A stretch of 64,000 nucleotides of DNA from Tianweitania aestuarii (GCF_018457165.1 NZ_JAFMNX010000001.1:682001-746000); one strand, 5' to 3'. Positions 19,398 to 27,707 are shown, counted from the first letter of the stretch. Translations and numbers: made by a program. The notes: generated from the sequence alone by a model not told the origin.

Positions 19398-20230
19398 CCC
19401 GCAAGCCTCACCTGTTTCGAGCTGGAGAAGCGCGAAAAGATCTTCAGGATGCCCAGTGAGATGATGATGTAGATCGCTGAAATCAGAAGCAGCGGTTCGT
19501 AAGTGAGATAGGTGGACTGACGCACCTGAGCTGCAGCGGAATAAACGTCCAGCACCGTGATGGTAGCGACGAGCGGCGTCGCCTTGAGCTGCAGGATCGT
19601 TTCGCCCGCAAGCGTCGGCATCGCGCGGCGAACTGCCTGGGGCAACCAGATCCGGCGGAAAATCTGCCGCTCCGACATGCCGAAGGAACGGCCGGCGTCC
19701 AGCTGGTCCTTGCCGACGCCCGCAAAGGCGCCGCGTAGAACCTCGCCTTCATAGGCCGCATAAGACATCGTCAGGCCGAGCACCGCATAAGGCCATGCCT
19801 GTCGCAGGATCGGCCAAAGCTCCGACTGCCGGATCCAGGGGAATTGCGGAAAAAGCGATCCCAAACCGTAGTAAAGCAGCCAAAGCTGCAGAAGCAGCGG
19901 CGTGCCACGAATGACGGTGCAGAAGGCCTTTGCCGGCCAGGCCAGCCAGAAAGGGCCGACGACCTGCACGAGCCCGATCGGAATGGCGAGAAGCAGTCCG
20001 AGAACGCTCGTGACGATAACCAGGATGATGGTCGTGACCAGCCCCCTCCACAGGAGGGGATAATAGTCCATGATCCAGTCCCACCGCATCTGAGACGCAA
20101 TGGCGGCTGCGGCAACGATCAGGATGAGCCAGCCGGTGAGGCGAACTGAGGAGCCTTGAGAAGGTGCGCTGACCAGTGCGCTGCTGGTGTTTTCGGTCGT
20201 GTCTGTTTTGCTCACGCGGTCTATCCTCAA
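19394..20230 (-). CDS. Amino acid ABC transporter permease (HisM-like)
   Basis: Permease of 278 residues from the polar amino acid family. After a hydrophilic N-terminus come helices LTGWLILIVAAAAIASQ and TTIILVIVTSVLGLLLAIPIGLVQV, the family motif FCTVIRGTPLLLQLWLLYYGLG, and the EAA-like loop GEVLRGAFAGVGKDQLDAGRSFGMSERQIFRRIWLP (in parts). Coupled by four-base overlaps to the aldolase downstream and to the other permease upstream. Confidence 0.92.
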   Translation of the reverse strand: MRIDRVSKTDTTENTSSALVSAPSQGSSVRLTGWLILIVAAAAIASQMRWDWIMDYYPLLWRGLVTTIILVIVTSVLGLLLAIPIGLVQVVGPFWLAWPAKAFCTVIRGTPLLLQLWLLYYGLGSLFPQFPWIRQSELWPILRQAWPYAVLGLTMSYAAYEGEVLRGAFAGVGKDQLDAGRSFGMSERQIFRRIWLPQAVRRAMPTLAGETILQLKATPLVATITVLDVYSAAAQVRQSTYLTYEPLLLISAIYIIISLGILKIFSRFSSSKQVRLAG

Positions 20231-20958
20231 GCGATGCCGCGGCGTGCCCGGCGTTCAAGCCGTCTCGCAAGGAAGTTGGAGACGAGGCTGGCGATGAGAT
20301 AAAGGCAGCCCGCCGCAAGGAAGAAGGTGAAGTAGGATTTCGTCGCGCCTGCAGCTTGCCGGGTAATCTGTGTCAGCTCTCCGAAGCCGAGCACGGCCAG
20401 CAGGGCGGTGTCCTTCATGGCGATGAGCCAAAGGTTCGAAAGACCAGGAATGGCATAAGGCAGCATGGCAGGAAGCGTGACCCGGCGCAGCGTCAGGAAC
20501 GACCCCATGCCGTAAGCACGGGCGGCCTCGATTTGTCCCTGAGGGACGGCCAGAATGGCGCCGCGAATAACTTCGGTCGAGTAAGCGCCTTGAACGAAGC
20601 CCAGCACCCAGATGCCGGCCAATGCACCATTGATCTCGATGGGATCCTGGCCGAACAAGCCGATCACGGCGTTGATGAGGTCGGCACCCGCGAAATACAC
20701 GATCAGGATCAGCACCAGTTCCGGAACCGAGCGAACGATCGTGGTGTAGAGTTCAAGCCCTTCGCGGGCCACGGCTCCACCATAAAGTTTGCCGACGGCG
20801 CCGAACATGCCGATCACGAGCCCCAGTGCGAATGCACCGAAGGCGATGAACAACGATCGCCAAAGCCCACCGAGGAGTGCGTATCCCCATCCCTCGGTGG
20901 TGAATTGCTGAAGGTCGAGTCCGCTCCAAAGGGACGATATGTCGAAAACGAAACTGAT
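20227..20958 (-). CDS. Amino acid ABC transporter permease (HisQ-like), apparent ATC start
   Basis: Permease of the polar amino acid family with motif TTIVRSVPELVLILIVYFAGA and loop GAILAVPQGQIEAARAYGMGSF. The first canonical start in frame is TTG at 20853, giving 208 residues, but family-like coding continues upstream (SLWSGLDLQQFTTEGWGYAL, then LGGLWRS) to an in-frame TAG at 20989-20991, with no ATG, GTG or TTG in the 45 codons between. GGAG at 20966-20969 sits seven bases before ATC 20958, which would give ISFVFDISSLW as N-terminus and a 243-residue protein. I therefore place the start at ATC 20958 provisionally. A lost start codon or a sequencing error are the alternatives. Confidence 0.7.
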   Translation of the reverse strand: MSFVFDISSLWSGLDLQQFTTEGWGYALLGGLWRSLFIAFGAFALGLVIGMFGAVGKLYGGAVAREGLELYTTIVRSVPELVLILIVYFAGADLINAVIGLFGQDPIEINGALAGIWVLGFVQGAYSTEVIRGAILAVPQGQIEAARAYGMGSFLTLRRVTLPAMLPYAIPGLSNLWLIAMKDTALLAVLGFGELTQITRQAAGATKSYFTFFLAAGCLYLIASLVSNFLARRLERRARRGIA

Positions 20959-21014
20959 CGGGATTCTCCGCTTGCTTTCGTGTTGACCCTAGGTGCGGGC
21001 TTTCTCGATGCCGC

Positions 21015-21797
21015 TTACTTCTTCGGCGAGATGTCGAAGTCGAAATACTTCTTCGAAATCTCTGCGTAGGTACCGTCTGCCTGTACGGCTGCGATCGCCT
21101 CGTTGAGCTTGGTCTTCAACTCGGTCTCGTCCTTGCGCAGGCCGGCACCGTTGCCTTCACCAAGCGTGGCGGAATCCGCGGGCAGGTTGCCTTTGGTTTC
21201 GCAGCAGCTTTTCCCGGCATCGGACCTGAGGAACTGGTCCATGGTGATGACGCGGTCGAGAACAACGTCGATCCGTCCGGCCGCCAGATCCTGGTAGGCT
21301 TCGTCCTGCGTATTGTAGCCGCGGATCTCGGATGCCTGCGACGCGAAGTTCTTGTTCGCATAAGCCTGCTGGCCGCTGGACACCTGAACGCCGATGATCT
21401 TGCCGCTCATGTCTTCGGGGCTGACGCCGATGTCGTCGGACTTGTTGGCCACGACAGCTGTCGGCATGTCGTAGTAGCTGTCGGAGAAATCGATGACCTT
21501 GCGGCGCTCGTCGTTGATGCGCATCGAGTTCATGATGACGTCGATCTTGCCGCCGAGCAGGGCGGGGATGATTCCTTCCCAAGCGACCGGAACCAGCTCG
21601 CAATCAAGCTCTGCCTCGTCGCATACGGCGTCGATGAATTCGACTTCCCAGCCGGTCCAGTTACCCTGAGCGTCCGGCACCCAGAACGGGGGATAAGGTT
21701 CCGGCGCAAAGCCGACCTTTACCTTCTCCGCGGCCATTGCTGAGCCCGACAGGAGTGTAATTGCGGCTACGGCCGCACAAAGAATACCCTTCTTCAT
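21015..21797 (-). CDS. Amino acid ABC transporter substrate-binding protein (SBP family 3)
   Basis: Periplasmic binding protein of 260 residues. Signal peptide MKKGILCAAVAAITLLSGSAMA, then KVKVGFAPEPYPPFWVPDAQGNW, the family 3 opening, and GWEVEFIDAVCDEAEL, NDERRKVIDFSDSYYDMPTA and GKIIGVQVSSGQQAY. A CC pair in GKSCCETKG and further cysteines (CDEAELDCELV) may form disulfides. Ligand-binding arginine-type residues are present but the ligand cannot be read; lysine/arginine/ornithine or an opine-like compound are typical for this layout. A 57-base gap separates it from the permease with the odd start. Confidence 0.9.
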   Translation of the reverse strand: MKKGILCAAVAAITLLSGSAMAAEKVKVGFAPEPYPPFWVPDAQGNWTGWEVEFIDAVCDEAELDCELVPVAWEGIIPALLGGKIDVIMNSMRINDERRKVIDFSDSYYDMPTAVVANKSDDIGVSPEDMSGKIIGVQVSSGQQAYANKNFASQASEIRGYNTQDEAYQDLAAGRIDVVLDRVITMDQFLRSDAGKSCCETKGNLPADSATLGEGNGAGLRKDETELKTKLNEAIAAVQADGTYAEISKKYFDFDISPKK

Positions 21798-21817
21798 TTC
21801 GGTTCCCTTTTGCTTTG

Positions 21818-22606
21818 TTAGTTGAAATTGCTGAGAAACTTTTGCAGTCGCTCGGATTGAGGATTGGAAAAGAACTCGGATGGCGGTCCTTCTTCTTCCA
21901 CAACGCCGTTGTGAAAGAACACAACGCGGGTCGCGACATCGCGAGCGAATGCCATCTCATGGGTGACGAGGATCATTGTGCGACCTTCGTCGGCGAGAGA
22001 TTGAATGACCTTGAGGACCTCGCCCACGAGTTCAGGGTCGAGAGCTGAGGTCGGTTCATCGAACAGCATTGCCAGCGGATCGACGGCAAGAGCGCGCGCA
22101 ATGGCAGCTCTTTGCTGCTGCCCGCCTGACAGAAAGGCAGGATAGGCATCGTGCTTGTCGTTAAGGCCGACCCGATCGAGAAGCCGCTTGCCTTCTTCGA
22201 TCGCCTGTTTGCGAGGAACGCCAAGCACATGCACCGGCGCCTCGATCATGTTCTCCAGCAAGGTGCGGTGCTGCCAAAGGTTGAAGTTCTGGAACACCAT
22301 GGCCAGACGTGACCGAAGCTGGCGGATCTGCTGTCGCGAAGCGGGCGCAAGATCGCCGTGACCGTCTGGCTTGAAGCGTACCTCCTCACCGTTGATCCTG
22401 AGGCTTCCAGATGTCGGGTGATCGAGGCAGTTCAAGCAGCGCAGGAAAGTCGATTTGCCTGAACCACTACCGCCGATGATGGCTACAACGTCCCCTTTCC
22501 TTGCGGAAAGATTGACGCCTTTCAGGACTTCCAGCGCTCCGAAGCGCTTGTGGATCTGCTCGGCATGAATCGCTTCGGTCGAAGCGTTGCCTTCGGACTC
22601 GGACAT
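21818..22606 (-). CDS. Amino acid ABC transporter ATP-binding protein (HisP-like)
   Basis: ATPase of 262 residues, first gene of the operon. Walker A GGSGSGKST, Q-loop MVFQNFNLWQHRTLLEN, signature LSGGQQQRAAIARAL, Walker B MLFDEPTSALDPELV, H-loop VTHEMAFARDVA, all of the polar amino acid class. The insertion FKPDGHGDLAPASRQQIRQLR matches HisP/OccP-type proteins. It is divergent from the LysR gene, 104 bases away. Confidence 0.93.
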   Translation of the reverse strand: MSESEGNASTEAIHAEQIHKRFGALEVLKGVNLSARKGDVVAIIGGSGSGKSTFLRCLNCLDHPTSGSLRINGEEVRFKPDGHGDLAPASRQQIRQLRSRLAMVFQNFNLWQHRTLLENMIEAPVHVLGVPRKQAIEEGKRLLDRVGLNDKHDAYPAFLSGGQQQRAAIARALAVDPLAMLFDEPTSALDPELVGEVLKVIQSLADEGRTMILVTHEMAFARDVATRVVFFHNGVVEEEGPPSEFFSNPQSERLQKFLSNFN

Positions 22607-22653
22607 TCAAGGTCCTTCTTACACGAACTCTCTTTGATTAAACGGAGAGATAA

Positions 22654-22669
22654 CGCACGATAGAGTGCG
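22654..22669. promoter_or_regulatory. Possible LysR operator between the amino acid ABC operon and its regulator
   Basis: CGCAC and GTGCG form a short inverted repeat with a six-base spacer in the 104-base divergent gap. LysR proteins often bind such sites between their own gene and the regulated operon. The repeat is short and could be chance. Confidence 0.3.
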
Positions 22670-22710
22670 CGTAACTGCCAAAAATTCTAACAGTTGGACA
22701 AACTGAGCTC

Positions 22711-23631
22711 ATGCGTAAAATGCGCCAGCTAATTCCTTCGGGAAATCTTCTCTACGTGTTCGACGCTGCAGCGCGGTGTGAAAGCTTCACCAAGGCTGCC
22801 GTCGAGTTGAATGTAACGCCCGCAGCTGTCAGCCATGCCATTCGCCAATTGGAGGAAGGGCTGGGCACGACGCTTTTCCGGCGTCTGCACAGGCAGCTGC
22901 GCATCACGCAAGACGGCGCGAAGCTTTATCAAAGCGTGGCCAGGGGGCTCGACCAGATCGAGGATGTGGCGGAAGAAATTCACACCTCATCCGCCGCAGC
23001 GGAGATCAAGGTCTATGCTTCGATAACAGTGGGAACGTATTGGCTGCTGCCGCGCCTGGCGACCTATCCCGATCCGGATACGCGTATCGAAATGCAGCTT
23101 TATAACTCCGACCGAAAGCTCGATATTCCAGCCGACGGCGTTTCGATGGCAATCACCAACGGGCGCACGGAATGGCCCGGCTATGACGTTCAGCCCTTCG
23201 CCGAGGAGAAGATCTTTCCGGTCTGCAGCCCTTCATTCCTGAAGAATGTCGGGCCGATCAAGGATCTGGAAGCGCTGCTGAAGCTCAATCTGCTGCAGCT
23301 CGACAGCAACTACCATGATGGCAACACGTGGAAGGATTTCCTCGGCCATTGCGGTGTCGATTGTCCAAGCGATTACGCCTTTGACACCTACAACAACTAC
23401 ATCCTCGTCATCCACGCAGCTATTGCCGGTTCAGGTATCGGCCTAGGCTGGCAGCATTCTGTTGGCGATCTTGTCGAGAACGGTACGCTGGTCAAGCCGC
23501 TCGATGTGTCGTTTTCATCCGGCAACAGGTTTCGCGTTGTTTCAAGGAAAGACCGTCCTTTGACGCGCCGCGCCGCAGCCGTTCGCGACTGGCTTCTGGC
23601 CATCGGGGATCAATCCGAAGCGGCGGGATGA
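22711..23631 (+). CDS. LysR family transcriptional regulator (GcvA-like)
   Basis: Regulator of 306 residues. The winged helix-turn-helix is at about residues 10-70: LLYVFDAAARCESFTKAAVEL, then VTPAAVSHAIRQLEEGLGTTLFRRLHR. The effector domain starts near residue 95 (AEIKVYASITVGTYWLLPRL) and resembles GcvA-type proteins. It is transcribed away from the transporter/aldolase operon and is the most likely activator of it, with the imported solute or its product as inducer; that link is inferred from position. Confidence 0.9.
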   Translation: MRKMRQLIPSGNLLYVFDAAARCESFTKAAVELNVTPAAVSHAIRQLEEGLGTTLFRRLHRQLRITQDGAKLYQSVARGLDQIEDVAEEIHTSSAAAEIKVYASITVGTYWLLPRLATYPDPDTRIEMQLYNSDRKLDIPADGVSMAITNGRTEWPGYDVQPFAEEKIFPVCSPSFLKNVGPIKDLEALLKLNLLQLDSNYHDGNTWKDFLGHCGVDCPSDYAFDTYNNYILVIHAAIAGSGIGLGWQHSVGDLVENGTLVKPLDVSFSSGNRFRVVSRKDRPLTRRAAAVRDWLLAIGDQSEAAG

Positions 23632-23646
23632 CGGCTTGCGCTCGCT

Positions 23647-24438
23647 TTATTCAACGAGGCCGATCATGGGACCGTATCCGCCGTGCCAGGATACGTCGCT
23701 GCGCTCCAAGGCTGGTGAGTAGATCCCGGTGCCGCGACCGCCATCCAGGAACAAGGCATCCGGGCAGTTGAGATGATCCCGGAACAACCGCGCAAAGTCA
23801 TGGAAGTTGACCCGCGTCTCGCTGATCGCGAAGTGAACGTGGCCATCTTCGCAGACCCCCACGCCGCTACGCCGGTTCCGATCGGTGGAGCCGGGGATCA
23901 GGGCTGGATGTAACTTTCCCCGAATGACGAGCATCGGCCCCGACTGCGTTGCGAAGAGAGGATCAGGCTTGCGCTTGATATACTCCTCTGTCGTGAGCAC
24001 CCCTGCTTTCGTGGGTCCAAAGAAGAAGATGCCGTTGGGCTGCTTGAAGAAGTTGGGGATCTCCCGTGCCGGCCGCTCCATGATGGTGGAGTTGACAGGC
24101 CGCAGTTGCTTGCCATTCTCGATGTAAAGGCCAACCGGTGTGAAGTCGGTGTCGTACATGCCGGCATTGAAGGCAAAAGACAGCTTCTTGCCCTCTGCCT
24201 CCAGGCTCCGCGCCAATGTGGCGAAGCTCCGGAAGGGCGCGCCTGTGTCCTTCCTCCAGAAGAGCCGCAGGTCAGACGATGCGGGGTCGATGCTGCAAAC
24301 GACATAGTCCGTGTTTTCGAACTGGTCTCGCTTACAAACCTCGGCCTGCGCCATCCCCACGGCAGAGGTCGCTCCCAGCGTCAACGACACCAGGAGGAGG
24401 GCAAGCTTGCTACGCCGTAAACCTGCGCGAAAGATCAA
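23647..24438 (-). CDS. Phosphodiester glycosidase family protein (DUF2233/NAGPA), exported
   Basis: Exported protein of 263 residues. TTG start at 24438 overlaps the stop of the upstream HypD-like gene, followed by a signal peptide (RSKLALLLVSLTLGATSA, then VGMAQA). Family hallmarks are FAFNAGMYDTDFTPVGLYIENG, GIFFFGPTKAGVLTTEEY, ATQSGPMLVIRGKLHPAL, NRRSGVGVCEDGHVHFAIS and ALFLDGGRGTGIYSP, matching the NAGPA-type phosphodiester glycosidase fold (DUF2233). The natural substrate of bacterial members is uncertain. Its coupling to a cytoplasmic deaminase is unusual, and a shared pathway is not obvious. Confidence 0.82.
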   Translation of the reverse strand: MIFRAGLRRSKLALLLVSLTLGATSAVGMAQAEVCKRDQFENTDYVVCSIDPASSDLRLFWRKDTGAPFRSFATLARSLEAEGKKLSFAFNAGMYDTDFTPVGLYIENGKQLRPVNSTIMERPAREIPNFFKQPNGIFFFGPTKAGVLTTEEYIKRKPDPLFATQSGPMLVIRGKLHPALIPGSTDRNRRSGVGVCEDGHVHFAISETRVNFHDFARLFRDHLNCPDALFLDGGRGTGIYSPALERSDVSWHGGYGPMIGLVE

Positions 24439-25397
24439 GCGGCCTGCTTATGGCTGTTATCAAGCTGCTTCGACCAGTCGGCATACCAGGTGTCGAACAG
24501 CTTGAGCTGAGCTTCCACATAGCCCTTCTGGCTTGGGCTGAGCGCATCGTCTTCGTTGAAGTGCAGCGTGTATTCAGGGTCGCCCTTCAGCACCATCATG
24601 TGCTTGAAGTAAAGAACGAGATCCGGTCCCTCGTCGAAGGAAGACAGCACGGCCAAAGCCGCTTCCAGTTCCAGCGCTCGCTGACGTGCAGTGGCGTCAC
24701 CTTGTGCCGCAGCCTGCGCAAGTGAAACCAGATGCAGCACCTCGCGTGGCAAAACGCAGCCGATGCCGGTGATCGCACCCGTTGCGCCGCATTTCACGAA
24801 GCCGTGGAAGACGCAAGTATCAACACCCACCAGCAACGATACTGCATCATCCTGGCTGGTGATGAACTCGGCCGCATAGCGCATATCATCGCCGCCTCCG
24901 AACTCCTTAAAGCCGACCAGATTTGGATGATCTGCGCGCAGTGCGAAGAACAGATCGGCGCGCGTACGGAAACCATAATAGGGGCTGTTGTAGATCACGG
25001 CAGGCAGTTCGGGCGCAGCGGCGAGGATCGCCTTGAAGTGCGCCTTCTGGGCGAGAAGCGACGGGCCTCGTGACAGAACGCGCGGAATAACCATCAAACC
25101 CTGCGCACCGACCTTCCGGGCGTGAACAGCATGTTCTACTGCAAGCTTCGTGTTGACGGCGCCTGTTCCAACGATCACCGGAACACCAGCCTGCACGAGA
25201 CGCTCGACGCCTTCCATGCGCTCGGCATCGGTAAGCAGGGGCCAGTCGCCCATCGAGCCGCAGTAAACTACCGCCGACATGCCGGCCGCGATCAGCTCCT
25301 TTGCCTTGCGAACAAGCGCATCGAAGTCAGGCGTACGATCGGCCTTGCAGGGCGTCATGAGAGCAGGGATGCAACCTGAAAAGATGTCGGCTTCCAT
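24435..25397 (-). CDS. hypD: Dihydrodipicolinate synthase family protein, HypD-like (1-pyrroline-4-hydroxy-2-carboxylate deaminase)
   Basis: Class I aldolase-fold enzyme of 320 residues. The Schiff-base lysine is in NLVGFKEFGGGDDMRYAAE and the tyrosine in PAVIYNSPYYGF; the loop VVYCGSMGDWPLLTDAERM and the tail LSSFDEGPDLVLYFKHMMVL match, as I recall them, the rhizobial HypD proteins that act in trans-4-hydroxyproline breakdown (deamination to 2-oxoglutarate semialdehyde). Other hyp genes (racemase, oxidase) are not in the window, so the pathway assignment is partial. ATG 25397 is preceded by GAGGAA; a longer start at 25415 is possible. A GntR regulator gene lies just upstream on the same strand? 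No: it lies 125 bases upstream in the transcript direction. Confidence 0.75.
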   Translation of the reverse strand: MEADIFSGCIPALMTPCKADRTPDFDALVRKAKELIAAGMSAVVYCGSMGDWPLLTDAERMEGVERLVQAGVPVIVGTGAVNTKLAVEHAVHARKVGAQGLMVIPRVLSRGPSLLAQKAHFKAILAAAPELPAVIYNSPYYGFRTRADLFFALRADHPNLVGFKEFGGGDDMRYAAEFITSQDDAVSLLVGVDTCVFHGFVKCGATGAITGIGCVLPREVLHLVSLAQAAAQGDATARQRALELEAALAVLSSFDEGPDLVLYFKHMMVLKGDPEYTLHFNEDDALSPSQKGYVEAQLKLFDTWYADWSKQLDNSHKQAA

Positions 25398-25522
25398 AGA
25401 TGATTCCTCAAGCAAAGGACGTCGGGGACGTTCGATTGAGGTTACCTACCTCATCTGCATGCAATTTGTCGACAGGAAAGCATGGTGCCTTCCGGTGAGG
25501 CGCTGCTGCCAGTTGGTAGCTT

Positions 25523-26227
25523 TCAAAGAGGCACCCTCTCTCGATGTTCAGGCAGGATCAGCTTTTGGATTTGTTGGACAATCTGGTCCGCATGCGCTGT
25601 TGCCAGGCGGTCGCATTCATCGACATTCCTTGCGGCAATGGCTTTGATCATCTCGTCATGTTCTGCCACGTACCGACGTGGAAGATTGTCGTCAAAAGAT
25701 TGGTAATAAAGGCGCAACAGGCGGCGACCGTCATCGAGCAAGCGAAGAAAGAGGCTCACATAGTAGGGGTTGCGGCCGGCCATCGCGATAGCCGCGTGGA
25801 AATCGCGATTGGTAGAGATCATCGCCAGCGCATTCCTGTTCTCGACCGCTGCGGCATAAGTTGCCTGATGCCTGCGGATCGCTTCCAGGTCGGCTGGCTT
25901 GTGGAACTCGGCTGCTTTTCGGGTTGTGACCCGATACATCAGCGTCAGTGCGTCGAAGAAGTGGTGCAGGTTGGGAAAATCGATCTGCGACACGACCGTG
26001 GAACGGTTCGGCAAAGTGCTGACCAAGCCTTCGCCTGCGAGCCGAACCAGGGCTTCACGCACCGGCGTGCGCGACACCTTCAGCCTTTCCGAAATCTGCA
26101 CCTCTTCAATAGGGCTGCCTGGAGCAAGCACGAGGTCGAGGATCTCATCGCGAAGGATGTTATAGACCATCTGTGCGCCGGAGCCACGTTTGCGAACGGG
26201 TGCCTCGGTATCAGTGATGTCGGTCAT
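25523..26227 (-). CDS. GntR family transcriptional regulator (FCD domain)
   Basis: Regulator of 234 residues. The winged HTH is at about residues 20-80 (AQMVYNILRDEILDLVLAPG, then VQISERLKVSRTPVREALVRL), followed by an all-helical FCD domain with metal-type histidines around FHAAIAMAGRNPYYVSLFLR and VAEHDEMIKAIAARNVDEC. ATG 26227 gives the standard N-terminus; the longer open frame to 26815 merely antisense-reads ada. It precedes the HypD-like gene on the same strand by 126 bases and is its likely regulator. Confidence 0.9.
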   Translation of the reverse strand: MTDITDTEAPVRKRGSGAQMVYNILRDEILDLVLAPGSPIEEVQISERLKVSRTPVREALVRLAGEGLVSTLPNRSTVVSQIDFPNLHHFFDALTLMYRVTTRKAAEFHKPADLEAIRRHQATYAAAVENRNALAMISTNRDFHAAIAMAGRNPYYVSLFLRLLDDGRRLLRLYYQSFDDNLPRRYVAEHDEMIKAIAARNVDECDRLATAHADQIVQQIQKLILPEHRERVPL

Positions 26228-26327
26228 TGCACCACCCAGGCAGGTGTTTGCGTGAACAATAGCTGCGCATCGCAGGAGCTTCTGACGGGGGTGACACTCC
26301 GAACAGGAGGCGAGTGCAAGACGAGCT

Positions 26328-27401
26328 TCACGATTCCTGCGCTTCCCGTTCAAGCAAGTCGCGCTTCCTCTCCAAGCCCCAACGATAGCCGGACAGGCTG
26401 CCGTCCGTGCGCACCACGCGGTGGCAGGGTATCGCGACAGCAAGAGCATTGGCTGCGCAGGCACCGGCAACGGCTCGCACAGCGCTTGGTTGACCGATAC
26501 GCTCAGCGAGTTCCGCATAGCTGACCGTTGTGCCGACGGGAATGCTGCGCAAGGTCTGCCACACACGCTCCTGAAAGGCGGTGCCTTGGATGTCGAGCGG
26601 TAGATCGAGGCCAATGCGCGGGGCTTCCACGAAGCCGACCACGGTGGCAACGGTTTCTTCGAAAGCGGGATCTGCGCCGATAAGCTCGGCTTTGGGAAAG
26701 CGGTTCTGCAAATCTTGAAGCAGTATCTCAGGCTCATCGCCCAGCAGGATTGCGCATAGACCCTTCTGGCTTTGAGCCACAAGGATGTGCCCGAGTGTGC
26801 ATTCGCCAATGGCAAAGTGAATGCGTGCGTTTGTTCCGCCCTTCTTGTACGCGCCAGGTGTCATACCGAGGACCCCGTCCGCTTGGTCATAGGCGCGGCT
26901 GCTTGCGTTGAAGCCAGCTTCGTAGATGGCCCTCGTAACATCGTTGCCCTGGCCCAAGGCAGACCGTAGCTTCTCTGCTTGGCGAGCGGCACCATAAGCG
27001 CGGGGCGTCAAACCGGTATGCTGCTTGAACAAGCGGTGGAAGTGGAACGGGCTGAGACCTGCGGCCGAGGCGAGGGTGTCTAGCTGCGGAAGGTCATCTG
27101 CGACATCGATCTGCTTGCAAGCTTCAACGATACGCTGGGCCTGCGTTCGCTTTGCTGATGCGGCTTGCGGCTTGCAGCGCAGGCAGGGACGGAAGCGGGC
27201 TTCCATGGCCTCTTCAGCGGTAGCGAAGAAGCGGACGTTTTCTGGCTTGGCTCGACGCGAAGGGCAGGAAGGTCGGCAGAAAATGCCGGTTGTAAGAACC
27301 GCGTAAAAGAAGTGGTCGTCCAAAGCGGCATCGCGATCCAAGACGGCTTTCCAGCGCAGGTCTGCCAGCGGATCGAAAGCGGTGTGAGAAGAATGCGGCA
27401 T
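26328..27401 (-). CDS. ada: Bifunctional Ada protein: DNA methylation damage sensor and O6-alkylguanine methyltransferase
   Basis: Ada of 357 residues. N-terminal zinc domain with cysteines 42, 46, 73 and 76 (FCRPSCPSR and RPCLRCKP), in which the first cysteine accepts methyl groups from phosphotriesters and turns the protein into an activator. An AraC-type HTH follows (LDTLASAAGLSPFHFHRLFK). The C-terminal methyltransferase has the active-site cysteine near residue 326 in IPCHRVVRTDGSLSGYRWG. All catalytic parts are intact. The gene stands alone on the minus strand with 100 bases to the GntR gene. Confidence 0.95.
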   Translation of the reverse strand: MPHSSHTAFDPLADLRWKAVLDRDAALDDHFFYAVLTTGIFCRPSCPSRRAKPENVRFFATAEEAMEARFRPCLRCKPQAASAKRTQAQRIVEACKQIDVADDLPQLDTLASAAGLSPFHFHRLFKQHTGLTPRAYGAARQAEKLRSALGQGNDVTRAIYEAGFNASSRAYDQADGVLGMTPGAYKKGGTNARIHFAIGECTLGHILVAQSQKGLCAILLGDEPEILLQDLQNRFPKAELIGADPAFEETVATVVGFVEAPRIGLDLPLDIQGTAFQERVWQTLRSIPVGTTVSYAELAERIGQPSAVRAVAGACAANALAVAIPCHRVVRTDGSLSGYRWGLERKRDLLEREAQES

Positions 27402-27497
27402 GGCATGTCCTTATGAAGCTTGAGGCATCATAGGCAAGATGTCGATCATCCGCTTCCCGCTGCTTGCTGTCAAATTCGCTGCACAGCAAGCTGAAAC

Positions 27498-27532
27498 GAA
27501 AACGCCCTGCCGGATGAGGGCAGGGCGTTTTC
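27498..27532 (-). terminator. Terminator after the first 24-residue peptide gene
   Basis: A perfect 14-base stem beginning GAAAACGCCCTGCC with a seven-base loop. It follows the peptide gene stop by 17 bases on the minus strand and has A/T-rich ends on both sides, so it may also stop transcription from the other direction. Confidence 0.85.
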
Positions 27533-27549
27533 TCAGAAAGATCTTTCGA

Positions 27550-27624
27550 TCAACGAAGACCGAGGAAGGACAAGATCGCGAGAACCACGACAACAAGACC
27601 GACGAGATAGATAATACCGTTCAT
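27550..27624 (-). CDS. 24-residue single-helix membrane peptide, stress-promoter controlled (copy 1)
   Basis: A 25-codon ORF, too short for ordinary gene finding. It starts MNGIIYLVG, continues with an unbroken hydrophobic stretch rich in valine and leucine, and ends ILSFLGLR. It matches the second peptide (28730-28804) position by position in length and pattern. AAAGG lies about nine bases before the ATG. A perfect GGAAC-N16-CGTT promoter ends 36 bases before the ATG and a strong terminator follows, so it is a complete one-gene unit. The likely location is the inner membrane; no function is known to me. Confidence 0.8.
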   Translation of the reverse strand: MNGIIYLVGLVVVVLAILSFLGLR

Positions 27625-27660
27625 TTTTCTGAGCCTTTCACATTAGCGGATCGATAAAGT

Positions 27661-27685
27661 AACGCGCTCGTGTAGGTGGAGTTCC
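27661..27685 (-). promoter_or_regulatory. EcfG-type general stress promoter (GGAAC-N16-CGTT)
   Basis: On the minus strand GGAAC (27685-27681) and CGTT (27664-27661) are separated by exactly 16 bases, which is the consensus for the alphaproteobacterial general stress sigma factor EcfG. The CGTT ends 36 bases before the ATG of the 24-residue peptide gene. Confidence 0.75.
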
Positions 27686-27707
27686 TGAAGGACACCGACA
27701 CTGCTGT

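Noticed and set aside
25523-26815. 430-codon version of the GntR regulator
   Set aside because: The extra N-terminus antisense-reads the ada gene; the normal GntR start is ATG 26227.
27439-27657. A 72-codon plus-strand ORF across the first stress peptide gene
   Set aside because: It is antisense to the 24-residue peptide gene and crosses the terminator stem; its composition is not protein-like.
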